Below are positions 9,866 to 18,326 of a stretch of DNA of 64,000 nucleotides, piece by piece (position 1 is the stretch's first letter; each line of letters starts with the position of its first letter). The stretch is from Hathewaya histolytica (lineage in GTDB: Bacteria; Bacillota; Clostridia; Clostridiales; Clostridiaceae): contig NZ_LR590481.1 of NCBI RefSeq assembly GCF_901482605.1, positions 2,232,001 to 2,296,000 of the forward strand, read 5' to 3'. The position numbers and the translations under genes are program-made. The notes under the pieces are model-generated. The model saw nothing but the letters and a program-made list of their open reading frames with translations. It was not told the origin of the DNA and did no database searches.

Positions 9866-10525
9866 TTAACCTATATTTCTAGCTACAGTAAGCAGTATTA
9901 CTTCTTTAGCTCCACTCTGTTTTAACACCTCATTACAGTTATATATTGTAGCCCCTGTAGTTATAACATCATCTATAAGTAAAATCCTTTTATCTTCAAT
10001 GTTATATTTTTTATTAAAGAAAAACATGTCTCTTACATTTTCCCATCGTTCTTTTTCACTTAACCCTATTTGATCTTTAGTTCCATCTTTTTTTAAAAGT
10101 AACTTCTTTTTTTCTATTTTTAACTTCCTAGATGTATAATGTGCTAAAACTTCACTTTGATTATATCCACGTCTTTTCTTTCTACTCTTGCTGCTTGGCA
10201 CAAAAGTTATAATATCTATATTTATATTGTTTTTAACTATAAAGTTATAAATTAATCCACTTAAAAATTCAGCGGATTTAAAATCATTTTTATATTTCAT
10301 TTTTAAAATTAATGTTTTTATAGTATTAGAGTAATAAGCACAACTATAACACTTAAAGTTATAATCATGCTTATTAATCTCAAAATAGCTATGACATAAT
10401 ATTAAATTTTTTAAACAAGTATCACAAAGAAGTTCCTCATTATATAATGTTTTATCACAGCATAAGCATAAGTCACTTCTATAGTAAACTAAATCTAAGA
10501 TACAATTTAAAATATATTTAAGCAT
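9866..10525 (-). CDS. comF: ComF family amidophosphoribosyltransferase-like protein
   Basis: 219 residues with an N-terminal four-cysteine zinc-binding region (CLCCDKTLYNEELLCDTC, near residues 20-37) and further cysteines (KCYSCAYYS). The C-terminal phosphoribosyltransferase domain carries the PRPP motif ILLIDDVITTGATIYNC (about residue 180). In naturally transformable bacteria ComF helps bring single-stranded DNA into the cytoplasm. In non-competent relatives its role is open. A ribosome site AGAGGAT precedes the ATG. It lies 84 bases downstream of recD2 in the same direction, so the two DNA-handling genes may be co-transcribed. Confidence 0.9.
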   Translation of the reverse strand: MLKYILNCILDLVYYRSDLCLCCDKTLYNEELLCDTCLKNLILCHSYFEINKHDYNFKCYSCAYYSNTIKTLILKMKYKNDFKSAEFLSGLIYNFIVKNNINIDIITFVPSSKSRKKRRGYNQSEVLAHYTSRKLKIEKKKLLLKKDGTKDQIGLSEKERWENVRDMFFFNKKYNIEDKRILLIDDVITTGATIYNCNEVLKQSGAKEVILLTVARNIG

Positions 10526-10609
10526 ATTTATATTATCCTCTATTATAAATATATTATAAAAGCCTATATTCTAAATATATCCAATTTTTATTTTTCTATT
10601 CTCTTAACC

Positions 10610-12829
10610 TTAAAAATCTTCCATTATACTACATATCCTCCACCTAAGTGATGAATATCTCTCAAAACTTCTATCATTTTTCACCATAAAGCTTAATGCT
10701 TTCTCTTGACCAACTAAAACTGCCATCTTTTTTGCCCTTGTAATTCCAGTATACAATAAGTTTTTATTCATAAGCATAGGTGGTCCCATAAACATAGGTA
10801 TAATAACAACTGGAAATTCACTTCCTTGACTTTTATGAATGGTTATTGCATACGCAAGGTTAAGTTCATCCAAAAATACATTATCATATTTAACACGCTT
10901 TTCATCATCAAATAAAACAATAAGATTTTCGCTATCATCTATATCTGTTATATAGCCTATATCACCGTTGTATACTCCAATACCTTCTTCACTATTATCT
11001 ATTTTAGTCCATTTCATAGAGTAGTTATTCTTAATCTGCATAACTTTATCCCCTACTCTAAAAATAGTATCTCTAAATTCTTTTTCTTTCTTATTTTTAC
11101 TTTCTTTATTTAATATACTTTGTAAACTCTTATTTAAATTTTCTACGCCTAATATCCCTTTTCTTGTAGGTGATAATATTTGTATGTCTCGAATATTATT
11201 CCAGTTTTCATTAAACTTAGGAAGTCTTTCAGAAATCAAGTCTAAAATAGTCTTAATAACATTCTCCATTTCACCGCATCTTAAAAAGTAAAAGTCATTA
11301 TTCTTTTTATTTATTATAGGCATTTCTCCATTGTTTATTTTATGGGCATTAACTACAATCATACTTTCTTTGCCTTGCCTAAAAATCTCCTTCAATCTAA
11401 CTACTTTTACACTTTTACTTTCTATTAAATCTCTCAATACATTTCCAGGTCCAACAGAAGGAAGTTGGTCTACATCCCCCACTATGATTACCCTAGTTCC
11501 TAGGGATACAGCTTTTAAGAGATTATTCATAAGCATAATATCTATCATAGATGCTTCATCTATAATAACTACATTAGATTCCAAAGGTTCTTCTTCACTT
11601 TTAAAAAACTGCATATTTGAATCATCATCACTATATCCTATTTCTAAAAGTCTATGTATTGTCTTTGCTTCTCTATTTGTAGCTTCAGTCATCCTTTTTG
11701 CAGCTCTACCAGTAGGGGCCCCCATAGTAACAGTCATTCCTGCATTTTCAAAAATTCTAATTATACAATTTATTATTGTGGTTTTACCTGTTCCAGGACC
11801 ACCAGTTATAATTTCCATACCACTTTCAAAAGCTCCACAAATAGCTTCCTTTTGAGAAGGTGCAAATTTAATGTTATTTTCTTTCTCAAAACTTTTTATT
11901 TCCTCTTCCACATCTATATTAATTTTATCATAGGAAGACATGGTTAAACTTAAAACCTTTTTAGTAACAGATAATTCACTATAATAATAAGGAATAGTAA
12001 AAACACATTCTACTCCATCAATATTCTCAACCTTTATATTTCCTGAGACCACTACTTCAAAAATATTTTTTTCTATTTCATCTTTATTTACACAAAGAAT
12101 ACTTTCCCCTCTTTTTAAAAGTTCATCCATAGGCATATAGGTATTACCTAACAAACAAAATTCATTTACAACATACTTAATACCACTTTTTATTCTATAT
12201 GAGGAATTTTTATCAAGGCCCAAATTTAAGGCTATTTTATCTGCTGTTTTAAAGCCCATACCCGATATATCCTCTACCATTTTATATGGATTTTGTTTTA
12301 AAATTTCTATAGCATTAGTACCATACTTATTATATATTTTCACACATTGATTAGCAGTTATACCATAGGGTTGAAGAAATATCATTATATTTCTTACTTC
12401 CCTCTGCCTTGAATAAGATTCATATATAAGTTTTATCTTTTTTTCACCTATACCCTCGATTTCTTTTAACCTATCTATATCATTATCTAAAATATCTAAA
12501 GTTTCTTCTTTAAAATGATCTATAATCTTTCTTGCTGTGACAGGTCCTATACCAGATATTATTCCTGAAGATAGATATTTTTCTATGCCTATAAGAGTCT
12601 TTGGTACTATCTCCTCACAAGATAACACTTTTAACTGTTTCCCAAAGGTAGGATGGGAAGACCACTCCCCTTTAATTTTTAAATTTTGTCCTTCTACCAG
12701 AAAAGGAATTGTTCCTACTATAGTTATTTCATCTTTACTATTTTTTAGTTCCTTTATTTTGGCTACAGTATACCCATTTTCCTCATTTTTGAATATTATA
12801 CTTTGTACTATACCTATCATTTCTAACAT
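10610..12829 (-). CDS. recD2: RecD2-type SF1B 5'-3' DNA helicase
   Basis: 739 residues. The extended N-terminal region before the helicase core marks RecD2 rather than the RecBCD subunit. It has an OB-like start and helix-hairpin-helix motifs (ISGIGPVTARKIIDHF, LKEIEGIGEKKIKLIY). The helicase core has Walker A GGPGTGKTT (residues 343-351), Walker B VVIIDEASMID, and a C-terminal UvrD-like motif (AYAITIHKSQGSEFPVVIIP). RecD2 unwinds DNA 5' to 3' and protects replication forks in species using AddAB. The start at 12829 has GGGAGAG seven bases upstream. Confidence 0.95.
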   Translation of the reverse strand: MLEMIGIVQSIIFKNEENGYTVAKIKELKNSKDEITIVGTIPFLVEGQNLKIKGEWSSHPTFGKQLKVLSCEEIVPKTLIGIEKYLSSGIISGIGPVTARKIIDHFKEETLDILDNDIDRLKEIEGIGEKKIKLIYESYSRQREVRNIMIFLQPYGITANQCVKIYNKYGTNAIEILKQNPYKMVEDISGMGFKTADKIALNLGLDKNSSYRIKSGIKYVVNEFCLLGNTYMPMDELLKRGESILCVNKDEIEKNIFEVVVSGNIKVENIDGVECVFTIPYYYSELSVTKKVLSLTMSSYDKINIDVEEEIKSFEKENNIKFAPSQKEAICGAFESGMEIITGGPGTGKTTIINCIIRIFENAGMTVTMGAPTGRAAKRMTEATNREAKTIHRLLEIGYSDDDSNMQFFKSEEEPLESNVVIIDEASMIDIMLMNNLLKAVSLGTRVIIVGDVDQLPSVGPGNVLRDLIESKSVKVVRLKEIFRQGKESMIVVNAHKINNGEMPIINKKNNDFYFLRCGEMENVIKTILDLISERLPKFNENWNNIRDIQILSPTRKGILGVENLNKSLQSILNKESKNKKEKEFRDTIFRVGDKVMQIKNNYSMKWTKIDNSEEGIGVYNGDIGYITDIDDSENLIVLFDDEKRVKYDNVFLDELNLAYAITIHKSQGSEFPVVIIPMFMGPPMLMNKNLLYTGITRAKKMAVLVGQEKALSFMVKNDRSFERYSSLRWRICSIMEDF

Positions 12830-12898
12830 AGAATCTCTCCCATTATTTTTTAAACACTTAAATTATAACATATAAAAGAAATCTTCAATAATATAAAA

Positions 12899-12935
12899 TA
12901 AAAAACACGGATACACTTAAAGTATGTCCGTGTTT
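12899..12935 (-). terminator. Terminator of metK
   Basis: AAACACGGA (12903-12911) pairs with TCCGTGTTT (12927-12935), followed on the minus strand by a U-rich run. It lies just after the metK stop. Confidence 0.88.
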
Positions 12936-12956
12936 AATTTCTTTAACTTAATATAA

Positions 12957-14132
12957 CTAAATATATTTCTTTATTTCATCAACCTTATCTAAGTGTTCCC
13001 ATGGAAGGTCTACATCTGTTCTTCCAAAATGTCCGTACGCCGCTGTTTGTCTGTATATAGGTCTTCTTAAATCTAGTTCTTTTATAATAGCAGCTGGTCT
13101 TAAATCGAAAACTTTATTTACTATTTCTACAATTTTATCGTTCTCAATTTTACCAGTTCCAAATGTCTCTACACTTATAGATACTGGTTTAGCAACTCCA
13201 ATGGCATATGCTAATTGAATTTCCATCTTATCTGCTACTCCTGCTGCAACTAAATTCTTAGCTACCCATCTTGCAGCGTATGCAGCTGATCTATCAACTT
13301 TTGTAGCATCCTTTCCTGAGAATGCACCACCACCATGTCTTCCAGCTCCACCATAAGTGTCTACTATTATCTTTCTTCCAGTTAATCCAGAATCCCCTTG
13401 CGGACCTCCAATTACAAATCTTCCTGTAGGATTTATAAAATATTTTGTAGTAGAATCCAATAATTCTTGTGGTACTACAACCTTTATTACATTTTCTATT
13501 AAGTCCTTTTGTATTTGCTCATGAGTTATTTCTGGAGCATGTTGAGTAGAAATAACTATTGTATCTATTCTAACAGGACCATTTTCGCCATATTCTACAG
13601 TGACTTGTGTTTTACCATCTGGTCTTAAATAATCTAAAATACCTTCTTTTCTAACTTGTGATAATCTTAAAGATAATTTGTGAGCAAGAGAAATAGGTAA
13701 TGGCATATACTCTTCTGTTTCATTAGAAGCGTATCCAAACATCATACCTTGATCTCCAGCACCTATATCTTCTATAGCAGACTTTTCTCCTTCTCTAGCT
13801 TCTAGTGCCTCATCTACACCCATAGCTATATCAGAAGATTGTTCATCTATAGATGTTATAACAGAACATGTATCTGCATCAAATCCAAACTTAGCTCTTG
13901 TATATCCTATATCTTTAATTGTATTTCTAACAACTTTAGGTATATCAACATAACAATTAGTACTTACTTCTCCTACAACCATTACCATACCTGTAGTTAC
14001 AACTGTCTCACAAGCTACCCTTCCTTGTGGATCTTTAGATAATATTTCATCCAAAATAGCATCTGAAATTTGGTCACATATTTTATCTGGATGCCCTTCA
14101 GTAACTGATTCTGACGTAAATAGTCTTCTCAT
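12957..14132 (-). CDS. metK: S-adenosylmethionine synthetase
   Basis: Makes S-adenosylmethionine from methionine and ATP, releasing phosphate and pyrophosphate. 391 residues, full length. Signatures are the N-terminal [20 protein letters not shown], the [12 protein letters not shown] hexapeptide region, and the P-loop-like [19 protein letters not shown]. Ribosome site AGGAGG precedes the ATG. Expression is controlled by the upstream SAM-I riboswitch, a direct end-product feedback loop. Confidence 0.98.
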   Translation of the reverse strand: MRRLFTSESVTEGHPDKICDQISDAILDEILSKDPQGRVACETVVTTGMVMVVGEVSTNCYVDIPKVVRNTIKDIGYTRAKFGFDADTCSVITSIDEQSSDIAMGVDEALEAREGEKSAIEDIGAGDQGMMFGYASNETEEYMPLPISLAHKLSLRLSQVRKEGILDYLRPDGKTQVTVEYGENGPVRIDTIVISTQHAPEITHEQIQKDLIENVIKVVVPQELLDSTTKYFINPTGRFVIGGPQGDSGLTGRKIIVDTYGGAGRHGGGAFSGKDATKVDRSAAYAARWVAKNLVAAGVADKMEIQLAYAIGVAKPVSISVETFGTGKIENDKIVEIVNKVFDLRPAAIIKELDLRRPIYRQTAAYGHFGRTDVDLPWEHLDKVDEIKKYI

Positions 14133-14172
14133 TTTTAATCCTCCTAATAAAATTTAGCCATTATTTTATAAT

Positions 14173-14203
14173 AAAAAAACCTCTTCCAAAATAAAGAAGA
14201 GGT
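14173..14203 (-). terminator. SAM-riboswitch terminator
   Basis: ACCTCTTC (14179-14186) pairs with GAAGAGGT (14196-14203) and is followed by six U on the minus strand. The AAGAGGT at the end of the aptamer (near 14222-14229) can pair instead with the ACCTCTT arm, giving an antiterminator. Confidence 0.92.
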
Positions 14204-14222
14204 AGCATTTACATGTACACAC

Positions 14223-14326
14223 CTCTTATCTTGCAGAATATTCTGCAGGAATTGGCACCATAATGCTTTTAAGCATCGGTTGCCGGGTTTCATAGGGCCC
14301 TTTCCCTCCACCTCTCTTGATAAGAG
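14223..14326 (-). promoter_or_regulatory. SAM-I riboswitch (S box) controlling metK
   Basis: The minus strand reads CTTATCAAGAGAGGTGGAGG, then GGCCCTATGAAACCCGGCAA and TGGTGCCAATTCCTGCAGA. These are the conserved S-box core. The closing helix pairs GATAAGAG (14319-14326) with CTCTTATC (14223-14230). SAM binding is expected to free the terminator and reduce metK transcription. Confidence 0.97.
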
Positions 14327-14348
14327 CATCATATTCGATTTTAATTAA

Positions 14349-14377
14349 ATGTTATCATGGAATTAAAAAAATGTCAA
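14349..14377 (-). promoter_or_regulatory. Promoter of the metK leader
   Basis: TTGACA (14372-14377), a 17-base spacer and TAACAT (14349-14354) on the minus strand, about 23 bases ahead of the riboswitch. Confidence 0.8.
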
Positions 14378-14458
14378 TAAGAATTTATATTCATAAATCT
14401 ATCTAATAATTTAAATTTATACTTAATTTTCACTACTACAAATATAGTATATAAAAGT

Positions 14459-14484
14459 AAAAGGACATACAACGTATGTCCTTT
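14459..14484 (-). terminator. Terminator after the tRNA array
   Basis: AAAAGGACATAC/GTATGTCCTTTT stem-loop directly after the last tRNA-Tyr, followed by a U-rich stretch on the minus strand. The outermost base pair touches the encoded CCA end. Confidence 0.85.
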
Positions 14485-14569
14485 TGGTGGATGAAGATGG
14501 ATTCGAACCATCGAAGCGAAACGCAACAGATTTACAGTCTGCCCCCTTTGGCCACTCGGGAACTCATCC
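14485..14569 (-). tRNA. tRNA-Tyr (GTA), copy closest to metK
   Basis: 85 bases with CCA encoded. The anticodon arm CAGACTGTAAATCTG gives GUA. A long variable arm, typical of bacterial tRNA-Tyr, and TTCGAATC in the T arm are visible. It differs from the other two copies in one acceptor-stem base (a G-U pair at position 7-66 instead of G-C) and one variable-loop base. Confidence 0.96.
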
Positions 14570-14665
14570 AAGTATTCTATTATCAACATACATTTAAACA
14601 TATTAGCTTTAATAAAATAATATATTACCATGTAATGTTAAAAGCTATTTAATTTTAAATTAAAA

Positions 14666-14750
14666 TGGTGGATGAGGATGGATTCGAACCATCGAAGCGA
14701 GACGCAACAGATTTACAGTCTGCCCCCTTTGGCCACTCGGGAACTCATCC
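14666..14750 (-). tRNA. tRNA-Tyr (GTA), middle copy
   Basis: 85 bases, CCA encoded, anticodon GUA in CTGTAAA. It appears identical over its length to the copy at 14855-14939. Seven bases separate it from the tRNA-Thr on its 5' side. Confidence 0.97.
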
Positions 14751-14757
14751 GAATATA

Positions 14758-14833
14758 TGGAGCTGGCAATAGGACTTGAACCTACAACCTGCTGATTACA
14801 AGTCAGCTGCTCTACCAATTGAGCCATGCCAGC
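14758..14833 (-). tRNA. tRNA-Thr (TGT)
   Basis: 76 bases with CCA encoded. It begins GCTGGCATGGCTCAATTGGT, has anticodon loop CTTGTAA (UGU, threonine) and T arm GGTTCAAGTCC. It lies between two tyrosine tRNA genes. Confidence 0.96.
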
Positions 14834-14854
14834 ATATATAATTTTAATTTAAAT

Positions 14855-14939
14855 TGGTGGATGAGGATGGATTCGAACCATCGAAGCGAGACGCAACAGA
14901 TTTACAGTCTGCCCCCTTTGGCCACTCGGGAACTCATCC
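14855..14939 (-). tRNA. tRNA-Tyr (GTA), promoter-proximal copy
   Basis: 85 bases, CCA encoded, anticodon GUA and long variable arm. This is the first gene of the array after the promoter at 14978-15006. Confidence 0.97.
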
Positions 14940-14953
14940 AATTTAAAAGCATT

Positions 14954-14972
14954 TTGTCGTGTTTTCCGACAA
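14954..14972 (-). repeat. Hairpin at the 5' end of the tRNA transcript
   Basis: TTGTCG (14954-14959) and CGACAA (14967-14972) form a small stem-loop beginning six bases after the -10 hexamer, so the primary tRNA transcript would start in or just before it. Confidence 0.65.
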
Positions 14973-14977
14973 GGATT

Positions 14978-15006
14978 AGTATACATTTTTATTAACATTA
15001 TTTCAA
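14978..15006 (-). promoter_or_regulatory. Promoter of the tRNA array
   Basis: TTGAAA (15001-15006), a 17-base spacer and TATACT (14978-14983) on the minus strand, upstream of all four tRNA genes. Confidence 0.8.
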
Positions 15007-15178
15007 ATATAATTAACTTCATATTTTAGAATTATATTCTTATTTCTTATTATTACTCATTTTATCTCTAATATACATATAATTTTATTCAAAATTCATT
15101 TTGTTTAGTATATATTCATACATTTTCCTATATTTATATATAGTATAATTTAATTTTTATTAGCTGGGGGTATGCATA

Positions 15179-15727
15179 TTGTGTAAAGAATACATAAACT
15201 ATAAAGAACCTTTAGGATACTATAAAATCGCAAATTCAATATTAAAATATATAGACGAGGATACAATGTTAATATGTATAGGAACAGATAAATGCATTGG
15301 TGATTCTTTTGGTCCTATAGTTGGAAGCTTACTAAAACAAAAAAAGTTTCCCTTACCAGTCTTCGGAACTCTAAATAATCCTATTCATGCCTTAAACATA
15401 AAAAATAGATTAGAAGAATTAAAAAAAGCTTATCCCAATAAAAAAATTATAGGTATAGATGCATGTCTTGGAGAAGAACAATATATAGGAAGTATTGCTA
15501 TTAGAAACCATCCAATTTATCCTGGAAAAGGCGTTGGGAAATCACTTCCCGAAGTAGGTACTGCATCTATTGTCGGCATAGTTGATGTTAGTGAAAAAAA
15601 TCAATTATTTTCTGCGAGAAATATACGCCTAAACTTCATATATAATATGGCTATTTTTTTATGCGATGCATTAATCCATTCCTATTATTTATATAGTTTA
15701 CAAGCAAATAAAAAAATACAAGCTTAA
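15179..15727 (+). CDS. yyaC: YyaC-type putative sporulation protein (spore protease-like fold)
   Basis: 182 residues. The motif IGTDKCIGDSFGPIVGSLL near the N-terminus, then VFGTLNNPIHALN and KKIIGIDACLG, are typical of the YyaC family, which is related in fold to the GPR spore protease and hydrogenase-maturation peptidases. Its substrate is not established, and a role in sporulation is inferred from family distribution. The start is TTG at 15179, eight bases after GGGGG. The only nearby ATG (15172) runs into a stop after four codons. It is one of few plus-strand genes here. Confidence 0.88.
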   Translation: MCKEYINYKEPLGYYKIANSILKYIDEDTMLICIGTDKCIGDSFGPIVGSLLKQKKFPLPVFGTLNNPIHALNIKNRLEELKKAYPNKKIIGIDACLGEEQYIGSIAIRNHPIYPGKGVGKSLPEVGTASIVGIVDVSEKNQLFSARNIRLNFIYNMAIFLCDALIHSYYLYSLQANKKIQA

Positions 15728-15743
15728 CATAGCTTGTATTTTT
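15712..15743. terminator. Bidirectional terminator overlapping the yyaC stop
   Basis: AAAAATACAAGCT (15712-15724) pairs with AGCTTGTATTTTT (15731-15743). The left arm encodes the last codons of yyaC, so the hairpin serves yyaC and the convergent mbl. Confidence 0.88.
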
Positions 15744-15755
15744 TTATTTATGACT

Positions 15756-16748
15756 TTAAGATTTTCCTAAATAATCTAAATACTTACCAGTTCCTAAAGC
15801 AACACAAGATACACTTTCTTCTGCTACATAAACTGGAACTTTGGTATGTTCTTGTACCAATTTATCTAAACCATTTAATAAAGCTCCGCCGCCAGTCATT
15901 ACAATACCTTTATCAGCTATATCTGAAGCCAATTCTGGTGGTGTTTTTTCAAGCACTGAATGAGCACATTCAGCTATAGCTGAAACTGCCTCACTTAGAG
16001 CTTCTCTCATTTCGCTGGAAGTTACTTCAATATTTTTAGGTAAACCAGTTATCAAGTCCCTACCTCTTATCTCCATCTTTTTTTCCTCTACTTCATATGC
16101 ACAACCAATATTAACTTTTAAGTCTTCAGCAGTTCTTTCTCCAATCATAAGCTTGTGCGTCTTTCTTATGTACTTAATTATAGCCTCATCAAACTCATCA
16201 CCTGCAACCTTGATAGATTGTCTAACAACCATACCACCTAAAGAAATAACAGCAATATCAGTTGTTCCTCCTCCAATATCTATAACCATATTACCACTAG
16301 CTTTAGATATATCAAGTCCTGCTCCTATAGCTGCTGCAACAGGTTCTTCAATAAGTTCAATCATTTTAGCTCCTGCCATCCTTGCAGCATCCTTAACAGC
16401 TCTTCTTTCTACTTCTGTAGCTTCACAAGGAACACAAACTGCGACCCTTGGAGATGATGATTTTTTTCTACCACAAGCTTTACGTATAAAATGCTTAAGC
16501 ATCTTTTCTGTCATATCGTAGTCAGATATAACTCCATCTTTTAATGGTCTTATAGCTACTATATTCCCTGGTGTTCTACCAATCATCTGTCTAGCTTCTT
16601 CACCAACTGCTAGTACCCTATCATTTGTTTTGTCAATTGCAACCACTGAAGGCTCTTTTAAAATTACACCTTTTCCCTTTATGTAGACTAAAACTGTAGC
16701 CGTACCTAAATCTATGCCCATATCAGTTCCCATTCCAAAAAAAAACAT
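15756..16748 (-). CDS. mbl: MreB/Mbl cell-shape actin homolog
   Basis: 330 residues. An actin-fold filament protein that guides cell-wall synthesis on the inner face of the membrane. Phosphate loops are visible as MGIDLGTATVLVY near the N-terminus and VIDIGGGTTDIAVISLGG in the middle, with MTGGGALLNGLD near the end. The start is the ATG at 16748, eight bases after AGGAG; an upstream GTG overlaps that ribosome site. Position directly downstream of spoIIID matches the Bacillus spoIIID-mbl pair, hence Mbl rather than the mreBCD-linked paralog. The paralog choice rests on context. Confidence 0.93.
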   Translation of the reverse strand: MFFFGMGTDMGIDLGTATVLVYIKGKGVILKEPSVVAIDKTNDRVLAVGEEARQMIGRTPGNIVAIRPLKDGVISDYDMTEKMLKHFIRKACGRKKSSSPRVAVCVPCEATEVERRAVKDAARMAGAKMIELIEEPVAAAIGAGLDISKASGNMVIDIGGGTTDIAVISLGGMVVRQSIKVAGDEFDEAIIKYIRKTHKLMIGERTAEDLKVNIGCAYEVEEKKMEIRGRDLITGLPKNIEVTSSEMREALSEAVSAIAECAHSVLEKTPPELASDIADKGIVMTGGGALLNGLDKLVQEHTKVPVYVAEESVSCVALGTGKYLDYLGKS

Positions 16749-16983
16749 AGTTTTCACTCCTGCTCTTTGGTATATTAGTTTTAACAGTTAATATTTCTAT
16801 ATGAATAATCAAAATTCCTCTTTATAAAGATATTTTTTTTATCTTTTATTTTATTTTTTTCTAAAAAGTGAATTTATATAATATATTTAAAATAATATCA
16901 TATCTTTATAAACTTTTTATAAATTTTTTATAAACTTTGGATAAATTATTATACCATAACAGTTTTGCATATGAAATAGGGAT

Positions 16984-17235
16984 TTAGCTAATACTTTTAT
17001 ACTTTAATTGAGTCGCCTTTCCACCACGTATATGTCTCTCTGACTTATTCACTTCTAAAATATACTTAGCTTCGTCTGCAATTTGAGGATTAATTTTAGG
17101 TAATCTTTCAGTCATATCTTTGTGTATAGTACTTTTACTTACTCCAAATACTTTTGCAGTTTTTCTTATAGTTGATTTCGATTCTATTATATATTTAGCA
17201 ACTTCTAAAACTCTTTCCTCTATATAATCCTTCAA
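16984..17235 (-). CDS. spoIIID: Mother-cell transcriptional regulator SpoIIID
   Basis: About 83 residues, beginning KDYIEERVLEVAKYII. A helix-turn-helix (TIRKTAKVFGVSKSTIHKDM, about residues 22-41) is followed by a basic tail (SERHIRGGKATQLKYK). The family binds DNA and adjusts SigE-dependent genes in the mother cell. No ATG exists. Two adjacent TTG codons (17238, 17235) follow AGGAGG; 17235 gives the better eight-base spacing and the family's usual N-terminus. It stands between spoIIQ and mbl as in Bacillus. Confidence 0.95.
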   Translation of the reverse strand: MKDYIEERVLEVAKYIIESKSTIRKTAKVFGVSKSTIHKDMTERLPKINPQIADEAKYILEVNKSERHIRGGKATQLKYKSIS

Positions 17236-17269
17236 CAATAATACCTCCTTAAAATAACTTTAATATTAT

Positions 17270-17302
17270 AAAATAGCCACTTTGCAAAAAAGCGGCTATT
17301 TT
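17270..17302 (-). terminator. Terminator-like hairpin after spoIIQ
   Basis: AAAATAGCC (17270-17278) pairs with GGCTATTTT (17294-17302) between the spoIIQ stop and the spoIIID ribosome site. The U tract is short, so some read-through into spoIIID is possible. Confidence 0.7.
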
Positions 17303-17312
17303 ATTTGAAAGA

Positions 17313-18128
17313 CTATTTTATAAATTTAGCTGGGTTTATATACTTATTTTCATAGTCTAAATCTTTAAAATTGCCATTTCCTTGTAACATAGCAAAATGT
17401 AAATGTCCTGCTTCTTTCTTATCATCACTTTTAGAAGCTCTTAATGTAGTATTTCCTACTTTTCCTATTTCTTGTCCTTGTTTTACTTTGTCACCTTTTT
17501 TAACAGAAAGTTTTCCATCTAAGTTAGAATAGATTGTTTTGAATCCGTTTTTATGATCAACTACAACCATATATCCATTTCCTTTTGGATTATCTCCTAT
17601 AGTTTCAATAACTCCATTTGCCGCAACTTTTACAGAAGTTCCAATCTTAGCTGCTATATTTACACCAAGATTTGTTTTATATGTTTTAGTCTTCTCGTCA
17701 CTAAATTCTTGTGATAATACTGGAACTTCAGAATATTCTTGTAGTACTTTACCCTCTACAGGCTTTGTAAACTTCATATCCACATTGTTGGATACTGATG
17801 CAGTATTGCCTTTTGAGTTTAACTTCTTACCACTTTTATAAACCTTAACATCAGGTTTTTCTTTATTATTTTGAGCTACTTTATTTTTTTCTCTTTCTAC
17901 TAACAGTGCATTATCCGGTTTATCACTTTTTGTTTTAGTATCTTTACTAACTATATTCTTAGTAGCCTCTTTCTTGTTTGTTGCAACTTTCCTTGAATTA
18001 ATTGTTATAGCTGCAATTGCAGCAACTATACATAAGGAAACAAATAGAATTACGTAAAAACTCTCTTTCTTTAGAAATTTTCCAAAGCTTCTTTGTGAAT
18101 CATGAGTATTATTTGCTTTATTATCCAT
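17313..18128 (-). CDS. spoIIQ: SpoIIQ-like forespore protein with altered LytM (M23) domain
   Basis: 271 residues: a short cytoplasmic N-terminus, one membrane segment (YVILFVSLCIVAAIAAITIN), a linker, and a C-terminal LytM/M23 domain. In spore formers SpoIIQ spans to SpoIIIAH across the intermembrane space, aiding engulfment and forming the channel between cells. In the LytM domain the first metal motif (usually HxGxD) reads NLGVN, around residues 153-157, so both ligands are replaced. The later HLHF is kept. Peptidase activity is therefore doubtful. The start is the ATG at 18128 with AGGAGGTG upstream; an earlier reading from 18161 is less likely. It follows spoIID. Confidence 0.9.
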   Translation of the reverse strand: MDNKANNTHDSQRSFGKFLKKESFYVILFVSLCIVAAIAAITINSRKVATNKKEATKNIVSKDTKTKSDKPDNALLVEREKNKVAQNNKEKPDVKVYKSGKKLNSKGNTASVSNNVDMKFTKPVEGKVLQEYSEVPVLSQEFSDEKTKTYKTNLGVNIAAKIGTSVKVAANGVIETIGDNPKGNGYMVVVDHKNGFKTIYSNLDGKLSVKKGDKVKQGQEIGKVGNTTLRASKSDDKKEAGHLHFAMLQGNGNFKDLDYENKYINPAKFIK

Positions 18129-18254
18129 TAATAAGCACCTCCTGTTAGTAATTTTGTCCATTAAAACGTAAATAATACATGTTTAGAATAAAAATATTTA
18201 TATATATTTATATTTATTATTAGACATAATGTGACAATATGTTATTTGGTCAAA

Positions 18255-18312
18255 AAAATATCCTAAAAGTTTATTGATAGCTATAAGGCTTTACCAATAA
18301 AAACTTTTAGGA
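18255..18312 (-). terminator. Terminator of spoIID
   Basis: TCCTAAAAGTTT (18261-18272) pairs with AAACTTTTAGGA (18301-18312), extended inward by TATTG/CAATA. A run of seven U follows on the minus strand. Confidence 0.85.
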
Positions 18313-18326
18313 TCTTAAATAGTTTA

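Noticed and set aside
11331-11855. A 174-codon plus-strand frame inside recD2
   Set aside because: It is antisense to the helicase core; its hydrophobic repeats come from complementing Lys/Glu-rich codons.
13839-14042. A cysteine- and tyrosine-rich plus-strand frame opposite metK
   Set aside because: It is antisense to the conserved metK and has no ribosome site.
14144-14332. A 62-codon minus-strand reading frame upstream of metK
   Set aside because: It is entirely made of the SAM-I riboswitch and its terminator, and has no ribosome site.
14374-14631. An 85-codon reading frame across the first tRNA-Tyr
   Set aside because: It runs through a complete tRNA gene and its terminator.
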